Assembly (NCBI RefSeq): GCF_002009175.1
Contig: NZ_CP018047.1
Coordinates: 5,146,001 to 5,210,000, forward strand
Direction of reading: 5' to 3'
Source of the DNA: Streptomyces niveus
GTDB taxonomy: Bacteria > Actinomycetota > Actinomycetes > Streptomycetales > Streptomycetaceae
DNA length: 64,000 bases
Part shown: positions 19,986 through 29,463 of the stretch, piece by piece
How positions within the stretch are numbered: position 1 is the first letter of the stretch
Layout: each line of letters begins with the position of its first letter
The notes under the pieces: generated by a model
Told to the model about the DNA's origin: nothing
Databases searched by the model: none
What the model saw: only the letters and a program-made list of their open reading frames with translations
Translations under genes and position numbers: made by a program

Positions 19986-21336
19986 TGACCGGCTCACCGC
20001 GCGACAGCTGGATCGCCGACATCGGCAGCGCCGCCCGCGCCTCGACGTGCCGGTCCCGGACCGCGTCCAGGGGCTCGCGTGCCACCACCTCGCCGCCCTT
20101 GACCAGCTCCACCAGCAGCTGCCGGTCCAGCAGGTCCGCGGGCACGGGCCCGGTGCCGACGACCTCGGCCTCCGCGTACCCCTCCGCGTCCACCCGCCGC
20201 GCCGCCCACTTGCGGCCGCCGATCGACGTCTTTCCGCCCACCGCCTTCTTCGCCACCGCGTGCAGCGGCGCCCCCGGATCGCCGGAGTGGGCACGGGCGA
20301 CCAGTTTGTACACCATCGAGCAGGTCGGGTTGCCGCTGCCGGTGACCAGCTGGGTGCCCACCCCGTACGCGTCCACCGGCGCGGCGGCCAGCGAGGCGAT
20401 CGCGTACTCGTCCAGGTCGGAGGTGACCACGATCCGGGTGTTCACCGCGCCCAGTTCGTCCAGTTGCTGCCGCACCCGGTGCGCGACGAGCAGCAGGTCG
20501 CCGGAGTCGATGCGCACGGCGCCCAGCTCGGGCCCGGCGACGTCCACGGCCGTACGGACCGCCTCCGCCACGTCATAGGTGTCCACGAGCAGCGTCGTAC
20601 CGCTGCCGAGCGCGTCGACCTGCGCCTGGAACGCGTCCCGCTCGTTGTCGTGCAGCAGCGTGAAGGCGTGCGCGCTGGTGCCCACGGTCGGGATGCCGTA
20701 GCGGAACCCGGCCGCCAGGTCCGACGTGGTGTCGAAGCCCCCCACGTACGCGGCGCGCGACGCGGCGACGGCGGCCAGTTCGTGCGTGCGGCGCGCGCCC
20801 ATCTCGATCAGCGGGCGCCCGCCGGCGGCGGCCGACATCCGGGACGCGGCGGCGGCGATCGCCGAGTCGTGGTTGAGGATCGACAGGATCACGGTCTCCA
20901 GCAGCACGCATTCGGCGAACGAGCCCTCGACACGCAGGATCGGCGAGCCGGGGAAGTACACCTCGCCCTCCCGGTAGCCCCAGATGTCCCCGCCGAAGCG
21001 GTAGTCGGCGAGCCAGTCGAGCGTCTCGCCGTCCACGATCTCGCGCTCGCGCAGAAAGCCGAGGACGTCCTCGTCGAAGCGGAAGTTCTCGACGGCGTCG
21101 AGGACGCGCCCGGTGCCCGCGACGACTCCGTAACGCCGCCCCTCGGGCAGCCGCCGGGTGAACACCTCGAACACGGAGCGGCGCCCGGCCGTCCCCGCCC
21201 GCAGCGCCGCCCGCAGCATCGTCAACTCGTACTGGTCGGTGAAGAGCGCGGTCGACGGAACGCCGACCCGCCGGCCGCCCTCGTCCTTCGGCGGCTCGTC
21301 CTTCGCCAGGCCCTTCTCAAGGTCCGCAGAGTTCAT
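19966..21336 (-). CDS. pncB: Nicotinate phosphoribosyltransferase
   Basis: 456 aa. Forms nicotinate mononucleotide from nicotinate and PRPP with ATP, the entry step of the Preiss-Handler pathway. Typical segments: ALFTDQYELTMLRAAL near the N-terminus, GTSAHAFTLLHDNE, VDTYD, RIDSGDL, VVTSDLDEYAI and VGTQLVTGSGNP. The start at 21336 is preferred; an in-frame extension to 21801 overlaps clpS. A TAGCAT hexamer 7 nt upstream of the ATG suggests a leaderless transcript. The stop codon falls in the terminal TTCAA of the TnpB element, so the insertion appears to have replaced the last codon or codons without loss of the core enzyme. Confidence 0.95.
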   Translation of the reverse strand: MNSADLEKGLAKDEPPKDEGGRRVGVPSTALFTDQYELTMLRAALRAGTAGRRSVFEVFTRRLPEGRRYGVVAGTGRVLDAVENFRFDEDVLGFLREREIVDGETLDWLADYRFGGDIWGYREGEVYFPGSPILRVEGSFAECVLLETVILSILNHDSAIAAAASRMSAAAGGRPLIEMGARRTHELAAVAASRAAYVGGFDTTSDLAAGFRYGIPTVGTSAHAFTLLHDNERDAFQAQVDALGSGTTLLVDTYDVAEAVRTAVDVAGPELGAVRIDSGDLLLVAHRVRQQLDELGAVNTRIVVTSDLDEYAIASLAAAPVDAYGVGTQLVTGSGNPTCSMVYKLVARAHSGDPGAPLHAVAKKAVGGKTSIGGRKWAARRVDAEGYAEAEVVGTGPVPADLLDRQLLVELVKGGEVVAREPLDAVRDRHVEARAALPMSAIQLSRGEPVIPTVYI

Positions 21337-21343
21337 ACGAGCG

Positions 21344-21349
21344 ATGCTA
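21344..21349 (-). promoter_or_regulatory. Candidate -10 hexamer of a leaderless pncB transcript
   Basis: TAGCAT on the minus strand ends 7 nt before the pncB ATG, and no ribosome site is present, so transcription would begin at or next to the start codon. Confidence 0.4.
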
Positions 21350-21537
21350 CAGCGGATCTCGTCAGTTTGACGATTTCTAATGAACGCCCCGAGCCCGGCG
21401 GGTCGGAGACGACTCGGAAGCCTCCGGGGCCGCCGTTTGTGCGACAGGCCCCTCCTGGTGGCAGCATGGGGCTGTGAGGCTGTGCATCCCGGGGCACGTC
21501 CCGGGACCCCCGGCGGAGAAGAAGGTCGTCCCGAACC

Positions 21538-21843
21538 GTGAGTGTTGCCCCGACAGAGATCGAACTTCCCGAGTCGGCCGAGGAGACGTTCACCGTCCCG
21601 GAACCTGACGTGCCGTGGATGACGATCGTCCACAACGACCCGGTCAACCTCATGAGTTATGTGACCTACGTCTTCCAGACGTACTTCGGCTACTCCAAAG
21701 GCAAGGCGCACAAGCTGATGCTCGACGTCCACCAGAAGGGCCGCGCCATCGTCTCCAGCGGCAGCCGCGAGGAGATGGAACGCGACGTGCAGGCGATGCA
21801 CGGATACGGCCTGTGGGCCACGCTCTCCCAGGACGCCGGCTGA
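21538..21843 (+). CDS. clpS: ClpS adaptor of the ClpAP/ClpCP protease
   Basis: 101 aa from GTG 21538. The N-degron-binding core is complete: [70 protein letters not shown]. The HNDP motif and the hydrophobic pocket residues match ClpS, which delivers proteins with destabilising N-termini to Clp unfoldases. The stop overlaps the next start (TGATG), so it is coupled to the DUF2017 gene, a standard actinobacterial pairing. Confidence 0.96.
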   Translation: MSVAPTEIELPESAEETFTVPEPDVPWMTIVHNDPVNLMSYVTYVFQTYFGYSKGKAHKLMLDVHQKGRAIVSSGSREEMERDVQAMHGYGLWATLSQDAG

Positions 21844-22430
21844 TGGCCGGGCAGTTCGAGGCGATCCCCGGCGGTGGCGCCGCCGTCGCGCTCGACGAGG
21901 TCGAGATCTCCATCCTGCGCTCCCTCGCCGTGCAGCTCCTGGAGCTGATCGGCCCCGGCGACGAACCGGCCAAGGGCGAGGACCCCCTGGCCGCGCTCTT
22001 CGCGGAGGGCCCCAGCAAGCCCCCCTCCGACCCCGCGCTCGCCCGGCTCTTCCCCGACGCGTACGGCTTCGGTGACGACACCGACGACGAACTGCGCGAG
22101 TACGCCTCCGAGTTCAGGCGCTTCACCGAGAACGACCTGCGCAGCCGCAAGCGCGAGGACGGCCTGGCCGTCGTCCGCGGCCTGGACGCCCTCTCCGCGT
22201 CCGGCGAGGGCGGAGCCGTACTGAAGCTGACGCCCGAGGACTGCCGGCACTGGCTCGGCGCGCTCAACGACCTGCGCCTGACGATCGGCAGCAGGCTGGA
22301 CGTCTCCGACGAGGACGAGGGCGAGAGCCTGTACCGGCTGCCGGACTCCGACCCGCGCAAGCCGATGGTGATGGCGTACCTGTGGCTCGGGGCGCTCCAG
22401 GAGACGCTCGTCGAGACGATGATGCCCTGA
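21843..22430 (+). CDS. DUF2017 family protein, clpS-linked
   Basis: 195 aa, mostly helical and acidic. DUF2017 proteins sit directly after clpS throughout the actinobacteria and have no established activity; the linkage suggests a role in regulated proteolysis. Conserved-looking segments: VEISILRSLAVQLLELIG, DELREYASEFRRFTENDLRSRKREDGLAVVRGLD and EDCRHWLGALNDLRL. ATG overlaps the clpS stop by 1 nt. Confidence 0.9.
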   Translation: MAGQFEAIPGGGAAVALDEVEISILRSLAVQLLELIGPGDEPAKGEDPLAALFAEGPSKPPSDPALARLFPDAYGFGDDTDDELREYASEFRRFTENDLRSRKREDGLAVVRGLDALSASGEGGAVLKLTPEDCRHWLGALNDLRLTIGSRLDVSDEDEGESLYRLPDSDPRKPMVMAYLWLGALQETLVETMMP

Positions 22431-22440
22431 CGGATGCCGT

Positions 22441-22464
22441 GGCTCGGGCCCGGCGTCCCGAGCC
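22441..22464. terminator. Possible terminator after clpS-DUF2017
   Basis: GGCTCGGG and CCCGAGCC (8-bp perfect arms, 8-nt loop) 10 bp after the DUF2017 stop. Nothing else is seen in the gap 22431-22727 except the permease promoter region. Confidence 0.5.
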
Positions 22465-22727
22465 CGCGACGGGCCCGCCCGGCCGGCCCGTCACAAGGTC
22501 TGCGTACCTCCGTCACACCGTCTCCGGACGGCCGCGCTCCGTTTCCTCAATGGACACTCAACTCCGGATAACGATCGCGTCACCACCCCCGCATGCTTTG
22601 CGATTCCGGGGGAAATTTGTCCGCTTCTTCCTGTGGGCCGCGCCACAGCCGCCTCCGCGGATCGCGGCCCGGCCCGTGGTAAATCTTCACGACCACCGGC
22701 ACAGGCAGGGAGAAAGGGCGCATCACC

Positions 22728-24188
22728 ATGACCTCCCCACAGGTCGACAACACCTCGGACAAGCCCTCCGCAGACACCTCGGAGGAGGGCTACGAACGCG
22801 GACTCGGCAGCCGCCAGGTCCAGATGATCGCGATCGGCGGCGCCATCGGCGTCGGCCTGTTCATGGGCGCCGGCGCGAACATCGCCAAGGCCGGGCCGAG
22901 CATCATCCTGATGTACGCCCTCGCCGGCGTGGTGATCTTCTTCATCATGCGGGCGCTCGGCGAACTGCTGCTCTACCGGCCCGTCTCCGGCTCCTTCGCG
23001 GAGTACGCCCGCGAGTTCCTCGGCCCGTTCTTCGGCTACGTCACCGGCTGGACGTACTGGCTCATGTGGATCGTGACCGGCATGGCCGAACTCACGGCGG
23101 CGGCGATCTACATCCACTTCTGGTTCCCCGCGATCCCGCAGTGGGTCAGCGCCCTGGTGTTCCTCCTGGTGCTCTTCGGCGTCAACCTGATCTCCGTCAA
23201 GATCTTCGGTGAGGTCGAGTTCTGGTTCTCGATGGTCAAGGTCACCGCCATCATCGGCATGATCGTCATCGGCCTCGGCGTCCTGACCCTCGGCTTCTCC
23301 GACGCGGGCGACACCGCGGCCACCGGCAACCTCTGGCAGCACGGCGGGATCTTCCCCAACGGCATCGGCTCCAGCCTGATGACCCTCCAGGGCGTCATGT
23401 TCGCCTACCTCGCCGTCGAACTCGTCGGCGTCACGGCGGGCGAGTCCGAGAACCCGGAGAAGACGCTCCCCAAGGCGATCAACACGCTGCCCTGGCGCAT
23501 CATCGTCTTCTACGTCGGCGCGCTCACCGTCATCCTCGCCGTCGTGAAGTGGACCGAATTCAGCGAGGGCGAGAGCCCGTTCGTCCACGCGTTCGCCAAG
23601 ATCGGCATCCCGCTCGGCGCCGGAATCGTCAACTTCGTCGTGCTGACGGCGGCCCTGTCGTCCTGCAACTCCGGCATGTACTCCACCGGCCGGATGCTGC
23701 GCGACCTCTCCGCCAACAAGGAGGCGCCGAAGGCCCTGGGCAGGCTCAACCGCCGCCGCACACCGGCCACCGGCATCGCGGCGTCCGTCGCGCTGATGGG
23801 CATCGGCGTCGTCCTCAACTACATCGTCCCCGAGAAGGCGTTCCTGTACGTCACCTCGGTGGCCACCGCCGCCGGTATCTGGACCTGGATGATGATCCTC
23901 ATCAGCCATATCAAGTACCGCTCCGCCGTGGTCGCGGGCCGGCTCCCCGCGTCGTCGTTCCCGGCCCCCGGCGGCTCCGCACTGAGCTGGGTGGCGCTGG
24001 TCTTCCTGTCCTTCGTGACCTGTCTGATCGCGTACGACTCCGACGCCCGCGTCTCGCTGTACGTCGGCGCGCTCTGGGCGGTCTTCCTGGTCGCGGGCTG
24101 GGCCCTGCTCAAGAGCCGTAACCCGGAACTCGCGACGCGCGCCCCCGAGGGCCCGAACGAGCCGGAGTTCGCGAAGGCCTCCGACTGA
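22728..24188 (+). CDS. Amino acid permease, AAT/APC family
   Basis: 486 aa, twelve predicted membrane helices. The family signature lies at the start of helix 1: RQVQMIAIGGAIGVGLFMGAGANIAKAGPSIILMY. Helix 3 has the AAT pattern SFAEYAREFLGPFFGYVTGWTYWLMW. Other members transport Asn, Pro, aromatic amino acids or GABA by proton symport; the specificity cannot be told here. The cytoplasmic N-terminus carries a run of Ser/Thr/Asp. Single gene with a terminator downstream. Confidence 0.93.
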   Translation: MTSPQVDNTSDKPSADTSEEGYERGLGSRQVQMIAIGGAIGVGLFMGAGANIAKAGPSIILMYALAGVVIFFIMRALGELLLYRPVSGSFAEYAREFLGPFFGYVTGWTYWLMWIVTGMAELTAAAIYIHFWFPAIPQWVSALVFLLVLFGVNLISVKIFGEVEFWFSMVKVTAIIGMIVIGLGVLTLGFSDAGDTAATGNLWQHGGIFPNGIGSSLMTLQGVMFAYLAVELVGVTAGESENPEKTLPKAINTLPWRIIVFYVGALTVILAVVKWTEFSEGESPFVHAFAKIGIPLGAGIVNFVVLTAALSSCNSGMYSTGRMLRDLSANKEAPKALGRLNRRRTPATGIAASVALMGIGVVLNYIVPEKAFLYVTSVATAAGIWTWMMILISHIKYRSAVVAGRLPASSFPAPGGSALSWVALVFLSFVTCLIAYDSDARVSLYVGALWAVFLVAGWALLKSRNPELATRAPEGPNEPEFAKASD

Positions 24189-24253
24189 CACCCACCCCGC
24201 GGCCGCCCCGGCGGCTCCCCACCGGCCGCCGGGCGTCCCGGAACCCGTCTCAC

Positions 24254-24290
24254 CAGGTGGCCTCCGTATCTCACACACGGAGGCCACCTG
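24254..24290. terminator. Rho-independent terminator after the amino acid permease
   Basis: Perfect 14-bp arms (24254-24267 and 24277-24290), 9-nt loop, followed by TTTATCCTT. Confidence 0.88.
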
Positions 24291-24292
24291 TT

Positions 24293-24298
24293 TATCCT
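24293..24298 (+). promoter_or_regulatory. Candidate -10 element of a leaderless mec gene
   Basis: TATCCT ends 7 nt before the ATG at 24306 and there is no ribosome site. The hexamer directly abuts the upstream terminator hairpin, so the hairpin and the promoter share sequence. Confidence 0.4.
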
Positions 24299-24305
24299 TC
24301 ATTTC

Positions 24306-24719
24306 ATGCTGACCATCACCCAGGCGCTGTACGACCAGATCGTCGCCCACGCGCGGGCGGACCACCCCGACGAGGCGTGCGGCGTGATCGCGGGCCCCGA
24401 GGACAGCGACCGGCCCGAGCGCTTCATCCCCATGCTCAACGCGGCCCGCTCGCCCACGTTCTACGAGTTCGACGCGGACGACCACAAGAAGCTCGACAAC
24501 GAGCTGCGCGAGCGCAACGAGGACCTGGTGGTCATCTACCACTCGCACACCGCGACCGAGGCGTATCCCTCGCGCCGGGACATCGACCTGGCGATGGAGC
24601 CGTTCGCCCACTACGTCCTGGTCTCCACCGCCGACACCGACGACATGGGCCCGTTCCAGTTCCGCTCGTACCGCATCGTCGACGGCGAGGTCACGGAGGA
24701 AGAGGTCAAGGTCGTCTGA
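24306..24719 (+). CDS. mec: JAMM/MPN+ metallopeptidase, Mec-type sulfur-carrier processing enzyme
   Basis: 137 aa. The zinc site H79-x-H81-x7-S89-x2-D92 (HSHTATEAYPSRRD) and the upstream Glu in DEACGV are intact. Mycobacterial Mec+ removes cysteine or residues from the C-terminus of the sulfur carrier CysO. Here the usual mec-cysO-cysM order is interrupted by btuFCD and a leader peptide: cysO begins 3.3 kb downstream. Stop codon TGA 24717-24719 is only about 10 nt before the cobalamin riboswitch, so mec and the B12 genes may share a transcript. Confidence 0.92.
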   Translation: MLTITQALYDQIVAHARADHPDEACGVIAGPEDSDRPERFIPMLNAARSPTFYEFDADDHKKLDNELRERNEDLVVIYHSHTATEAYPSRRDIDLAMEPFAHYVLVSTADTDDMGPFQFRSYRIVDGEVTEEEVKVV

Positions 24720-24726
24720 CACACTG

Positions 24727-24846
24727 ACGCCGTCCAGGGCGGCAGGACCCAGGAAGCCGGTGTGAATCCGGCACGGTCCCGCCACTGTGACCGGGCCCGC
24801 GCGCGAGCGGGGCCCGGAAGCCAGGAACTGACCTGTCGCCCTTCTC
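24727..24846 (+). ncRNA. Cobalamin (AdoCbl) riboswitch
   Basis: Conserved core read directly: AAGCCGGTGTGAATCCGGCA, then the P5-P6 junction GGTCCCGCCACTGTGA, and the B12-box-like GGAAGCCAGGAACTGACC (about 24816-24833). A GC-rich P6-type hairpin lies between. The element ends about 45 nt before btuF, whose ribosome site GGAGGAGG (24875-24885) could be sequestered. The riboswitch predicts repression by adenosylcobalamin and identifies the downstream FecCD-type importer as a B12 (or cobinamide) transporter. Confidence 0.9.
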
Positions 24847-24891
24847 CCACCATGCCAGGGGACGCGGAAATCCCCCGGAGGAGGCCCAGTC

Positions 24892-25878
24892 ATGCCCTCG
24901 CGACGCCACGCCCTCATACCGGCGGTCCTGCTGCCGCTGCTGCTCCCGCTCGCCGCCTGCGGCGCCACCCCGGACCCCGTCCGCGCCTCCGCATCACCGG
25001 CCGGCGGATTCCCGTACACCGTCACCAACTGCGGTGTGAGGACCACCTTCGAGGCACCCCCGAAGCGCGTGGTCACGATGAACCAGCACGTCACCGAGAT
25101 CATGATCGAGCTGGGTCTCACCAAATCCCTCGTCGGCACCGCCTGGCTGGACGACGCGGTCCTGCCCGCCTACAAGAAGGCGTACGACAGCGTCCCGGTC
25201 ATCGCGAAGGAGTACCCCTCCAAGGAGAGACTCCTCGCCGCCGACCCCGACTTCGTCTACGGCGGCTACGCCAGCGCCTTCGCCGCCAAGGACGGCCGCA
25301 CCCGCGACGACCTCGAGGGCGCCGGCATCGACACCCGGCTCAACCTGGAGAACTGCACCGAGGGCCGCACCTCCATGGACGACGTGTTCCGCGAGGTCCG
25401 GGAGGTCGGCCGCACCTTCGGCGTCGCCGGCCGCGCCGAGAAGTGGACCACCGCGGCACGCACCACCCTCGCCACCACCGCCGCCGGGCTCGAAGACGTG
25501 AAGCCCGTCCCGGTCTTCGTCTACGACAGCGGCGACAAGACCGCGTTCACCGCCGGCGGCAAGGGCATCGGCAACGAGCTGATCCGGCGGGCCGGCGGGC
25601 GCAACGTCTTCGCCGACCTCGACAAGTCCTTCGGCGACGCCACCTGGGAGCAGGTCGTGGCCCGTGAGCCCGAGACGATCGTGATCTACGACTACGGCGC
25701 CACCACCGTCGCGCAGAAGAAGAAGCGCCTGCTGGAGGACCCCGTACTGAAGGACGTCCCGGCGATCAGGAACAAGAGCTTCGCCGTCCTGCCGCTCTCC
25801 GACGCCGTCCTCGGCGTCCGCGCCCCCGCCGCCGTCCAGCGCCTCGCGACCCAACTCCACCCCGAGGCGGGCCTCTAG
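24892..25878 (+). CDS. btuF: Cobalamin ABC transporter, substrate-binding lipoprotein
   Basis: 328 aa. Signal peptide with lipobox LPLAAC (C23). TroA/BtuF-type type III binding fold with one long linker helix: FEAPPKRVVTMNQHVTEIMIELGLTKSLVGTA, LLAADPDFVYGGY and EPETIVIYDYG. The same family binds iron-siderophores; the upstream cobalamin riboswitch decides for B12. The ribosome site GGAGGAGG is strong. It leads an operon with btuC (20 bp downstream) and btuD. Confidence 0.88.
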   Translation: MPSRRHALIPAVLLPLLLPLAACGATPDPVRASASPAGGFPYTVTNCGVRTTFEAPPKRVVTMNQHVTEIMIELGLTKSLVGTAWLDDAVLPAYKKAYDSVPVIAKEYPSKERLLAADPDFVYGGYASAFAAKDGRTRDDLEGAGIDTRLNLENCTEGRTSMDDVFREVREVGRTFGVAGRAEKWTTAARTTLATTAAGLEDVKPVPVFVYDSGDKTAFTAGGKGIGNELIRRAGGRNVFADLDKSFGDATWEQVVAREPETIVIYDYGATTVAQKKKRLLEDPVLKDVPAIRNKSFAVLPLSDAVLGVRAPAAVQRLATQLHPEAGL

Positions 25879-25897
25879 GGTCCAGGGCCTCTCCGCC

Positions 25898-26950
25898 ATG
25901 ACCTGTCGGACCACGCCCGGCCGGCGCCGGCTGCGGCACGCCCTCGTGCTCGCCTCGCTCGCCGCGGCCCTCGCCTGCGCCGTCGTCGCCGGGCTCGCGC
26001 TCGGCTCCGTCCGTATCCCGCCCGGTGAGGTCCTCACGATCCTCACCGGCGGCGCGGAACCCAGCCCCTTCCGCACGATCGTCCTGGACGTGCGGCTGCC
26101 GCGCGTGCTGCTCGGCGCCGTCGTCGGCGCCGGGCTCGCCGTCGTCGGGACCGTCCTCCAGGCCCTCGTACGCAACCGGCTGGCCGACCCGTTCCTCCTC
26201 GGCATCTCCTCGGGCGCGTCAGCCGGCGCCGTACTCGTACTGGTCCTCGGCGTCGGCAGCGGAATCGGCGCCGGGATCACCACCACCGTCGCCATGCCCG
26301 CCGCCGCCTTCGCCGGCTCGCTCACCGCGATGGCCCTCGTCTACACACTGGCCCGGCGCGGCGGCACGATGACCGGCGGGCGGCTCGTACTGGCCGGGGT
26401 GACCGTCTCGTACATCCTGTCCGCGCTCACCACCCTCGTCCTGGTGGTCTCGGCCCGGCCCGAGCACTTCCAGGAGGCGCTGTTCTGGTCCCTCGGCGGC
26501 CTCGGCAGCGCCCGCTGGGGCACGCTCGCCGTCCCGGCCGTCGTCCTCGTCGCCGGCACCGCCGTCCTCATGGCGCTCGCCAGACCGCTCGACCTGCTGC
26601 TGGTGGGGGAGGAGGGCGCGACCGTACTCGGACTGGACACCGCGCGCTTCCGCGCCGCCGTCTTCGTCCTCGCCTCACTCGTCACCGGCGTCATGGTCGC
26701 CGCGAGCGGCGCCATCGGCTTCGTCGGGCTGCTCGTACCGCACGCCGCGCGGATGGCGGTCGGGGCCGGACACCGGCCGCTGCTGCCCGTCGCCGCGCTC
26801 GGCGGCGCGGTCGTACTCGTCACCGCGGACCTCGCCGCCCGTACCGTCGCCGCGCCGCAGGACATCCCCGTCGGCGTCCTCACCGCCCTCATCGGCGGCC
26901 CGTTCTTCCTGTGGCTGATGCGCCGCCGCCCCGAAGGAGCCCCCGTATGA
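25898..26950 (+). CDS. btuC: Cobalamin ABC transporter, permease (FecCD family)
   Basis: 350 aa, about ten membrane helices. FecCD family marks: RLPRVLLGAVVGAGLAVVGTVLQALVRNRLADPFLLGISSGASAGA, GFVGLLVPHAARM and AAPQDIPVGVLTALIGGPFFLWLMRR. Forms the homodimeric channel for BtuF-delivered cobalamin. It overlaps btuD by 4 bp (ATGA). ATG 25898 has only a weak ribosome site, so it may depend on coupling to btuF. Confidence 0.9.
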   Translation: MTCRTTPGRRRLRHALVLASLAAALACAVVAGLALGSVRIPPGEVLTILTGGAEPSPFRTIVLDVRLPRVLLGAVVGAGLAVVGTVLQALVRNRLADPFLLGISSGASAGAVLVLVLGVGSGIGAGITTTVAMPAAAFAGSLTAMALVYTLARRGGTMTGGRLVLAGVTVSYILSALTTLVLVVSARPEHFQEALFWSLGGLGSARWGTLAVPAVVLVAGTAVLMALARPLDLLLVGEEGATVLGLDTARFRAAVFVLASLVTGVMVAASGAIGFVGLLVPHAARMAVGAGHRPLLPVAALGGAVVLVTADLAARTVAAPQDIPVGVLTALIGGPFFLWLMRRRPEGAPV

Positions 26951-27750
26951 GCGACCGTACGGCCGCCTCGCTCCGCGTCGAAGCACTCTCCTACGGATTC
27001 GGCGACGGCCGGCACCTCGTCGACGCCGTCGACCTCACCGCCGCCCCCGGCGAGACCGTCGGACTAGTCGGCCCCAACGGCAGCGGCAAGACCACCCTGT
27101 TGCGCTGCGTGTACGGGGCGCTGCGCCCCACCCACGGCCGGGCCCTGCTGGACGGCGACGACCTGCACACCATGACCGCCAAGGCGCGCGCCCGGCGCGT
27201 GGGCACCGTCCCGCAGGACGGGCAGACCGACTTCGAGCTGACCGTCCGCGAGGTCGTCGCCATGGGCCGCTCCCCGCACCGCCGCTTCTGGGAGGCGGAC
27301 ACGGCGGCCGACACCGCACTCGCCGACGCCGCGCTCGACCGGGTCGGCATCGCCGCGCTCGCCCACCGCGACTTCCCCTCCCTCTCCGGCGGCGAACGCC
27401 AGCGGGCCCTCGTCGCCCGCGCCCTGGTCCAGCGGCCCGCGCTCTTCGTCCTGGACGAGCCGACCAACCATCTGGACATCCGCTACCAGCTCGAAGTCCT
27501 CACCCTGATGAAGGAGTTGGCGGCGACCAAGCTGCTCGCCCTGCACGACCTGAATCTCGCCGCGTACTACTGCGACCGCCTCTACGTGCTCGAAGCGGGT
27601 ACCGTCGTCGCCTCGGGAACCCCGGCCGAGGTCCTGACACCCGCCCTCCTGGCAGCCGTCTACGAGGTGGAGGCCGAGGTCACACCCCACCCCCGGACCG
27701 GCGCCCCCACCGTCGTCTATCTGCCCGAGCCCCCGGCCCCGTCCACCTGA
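26947..27750 (+). CDS. btuD: Cobalamin ABC transporter, ATP-binding protein
   Basis: 267 aa. Walker A GPNGSGKTT (about 40-48), Q-loop TVPQDGQTDF, signature LSGGERQRALVARAL, Walker B LFVLDEPTNHLDI and the H-loop LHDLNLAAYYCDR. The DEPTNHLDIRYQ string is typical of FecE/BtuD ATPases. The C-terminal 20 residues are a proline-rich tail. Last gene of the riboswitch-controlled cassette. Confidence 0.93.
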   Translation: MSDRTAASLRVEALSYGFGDGRHLVDAVDLTAAPGETVGLVGPNGSGKTTLLRCVYGALRPTHGRALLDGDDLHTMTAKARARRVGTVPQDGQTDFELTVREVVAMGRSPHRRFWEADTAADTALADAALDRVGIAALAHRDFPSLSGGERQRALVARALVQRPALFVLDEPTNHLDIRYQLEVLTLMKELAATKLLALHDLNLAAYYCDRLYVLEAGTVVASGTPAEVLTPALLAAVYEVEAEVTPHPRTGAPTVVYLPEPPAPST

Positions 27751-27807
27751 CGAACACCGAACGTCCAACATGCGAGATGGCATACCGGGATGCGGACCGG
27801 GAATCGA

Positions 27808-27813
27808 TACGAT
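27808..27813 (+). promoter_or_regulatory. Candidate -10 element of a leaderless cys leader-peptide transcript
   Basis: TACGAT ends exactly 6 nt before ATG 27820, so the mRNA is expected to start at the leader-peptide start codon. This would give cysO-cysM its own promoter downstream of the inserted btu genes. Confidence 0.45.
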
Positions 27814-27819
27814 GACCCC

Positions 27820-27933
27820 ATGGTTTCCCACGACGTGAGCGACAAGACGCCCGGCGATCTGCTGGTTGCGCGGCTGCACGTCGACCTGTGCCGCCTCGCC
27901 AGCGCCATGTGTACGGTCGGCGCTGCCGCCTGA
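27820..27933 (+). CDS. Putative cysteine-responsive leader peptide
   Basis: 37 aa. Its core VARLHVDLCRLASAMC matches the short leader peptides that precede cysteine and sulfur genes in many Streptomyces, which contain conserved Cys residues and the pattern RLHVDLCRLASAMC. Translation stalling on Cys codons is thought to report cysteine supply to the downstream genes. The ATG at 27820 follows a -10 hexamer by 6 nt. It ends 93 bp before cysO. The length of the N-terminal part (residues 1-16) is less certain than the core. Confidence 0.7.
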   Translation: MVSHDVSDKTPGDLLVARLHVDLCRLASAMCTVGAAA

Positions 27934-28026
27934 GTCCGGCGGAAACGCCCGTTCCGAGCACCACCCCCCCGCGCGGGGGCAGAGCCGCGCGCCCGCCACG
28001 CCTCTTCTCCGACAGGAGCCCACGCC

Positions 28027-29294
<1,268 letters not shown>

Positions 29295-29463
29295 GCCGTC
29301 CCGTTCACGGGCGCCGGGCGGGCCGGTCTTCGGTCCGCCCGGCTCTCGTGGGGGCAACAGTGGTGCAACAGTCCCCGCACGGGGCTGTCGCACCACCGCT
29401 CCCGACCCCGACGATCGGTGTCGATCGACGCGTTCCGACGCGCACCGACCACGGGGGACAGAG

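Noticed and set aside
22491..25139. An 882-codon minus-strand frame over the permease, mec and riboswitch
   Set aside because: Spans two well-supported plus-strand genes, a terminator and a riboswitch; purely a GC-bias artefact.
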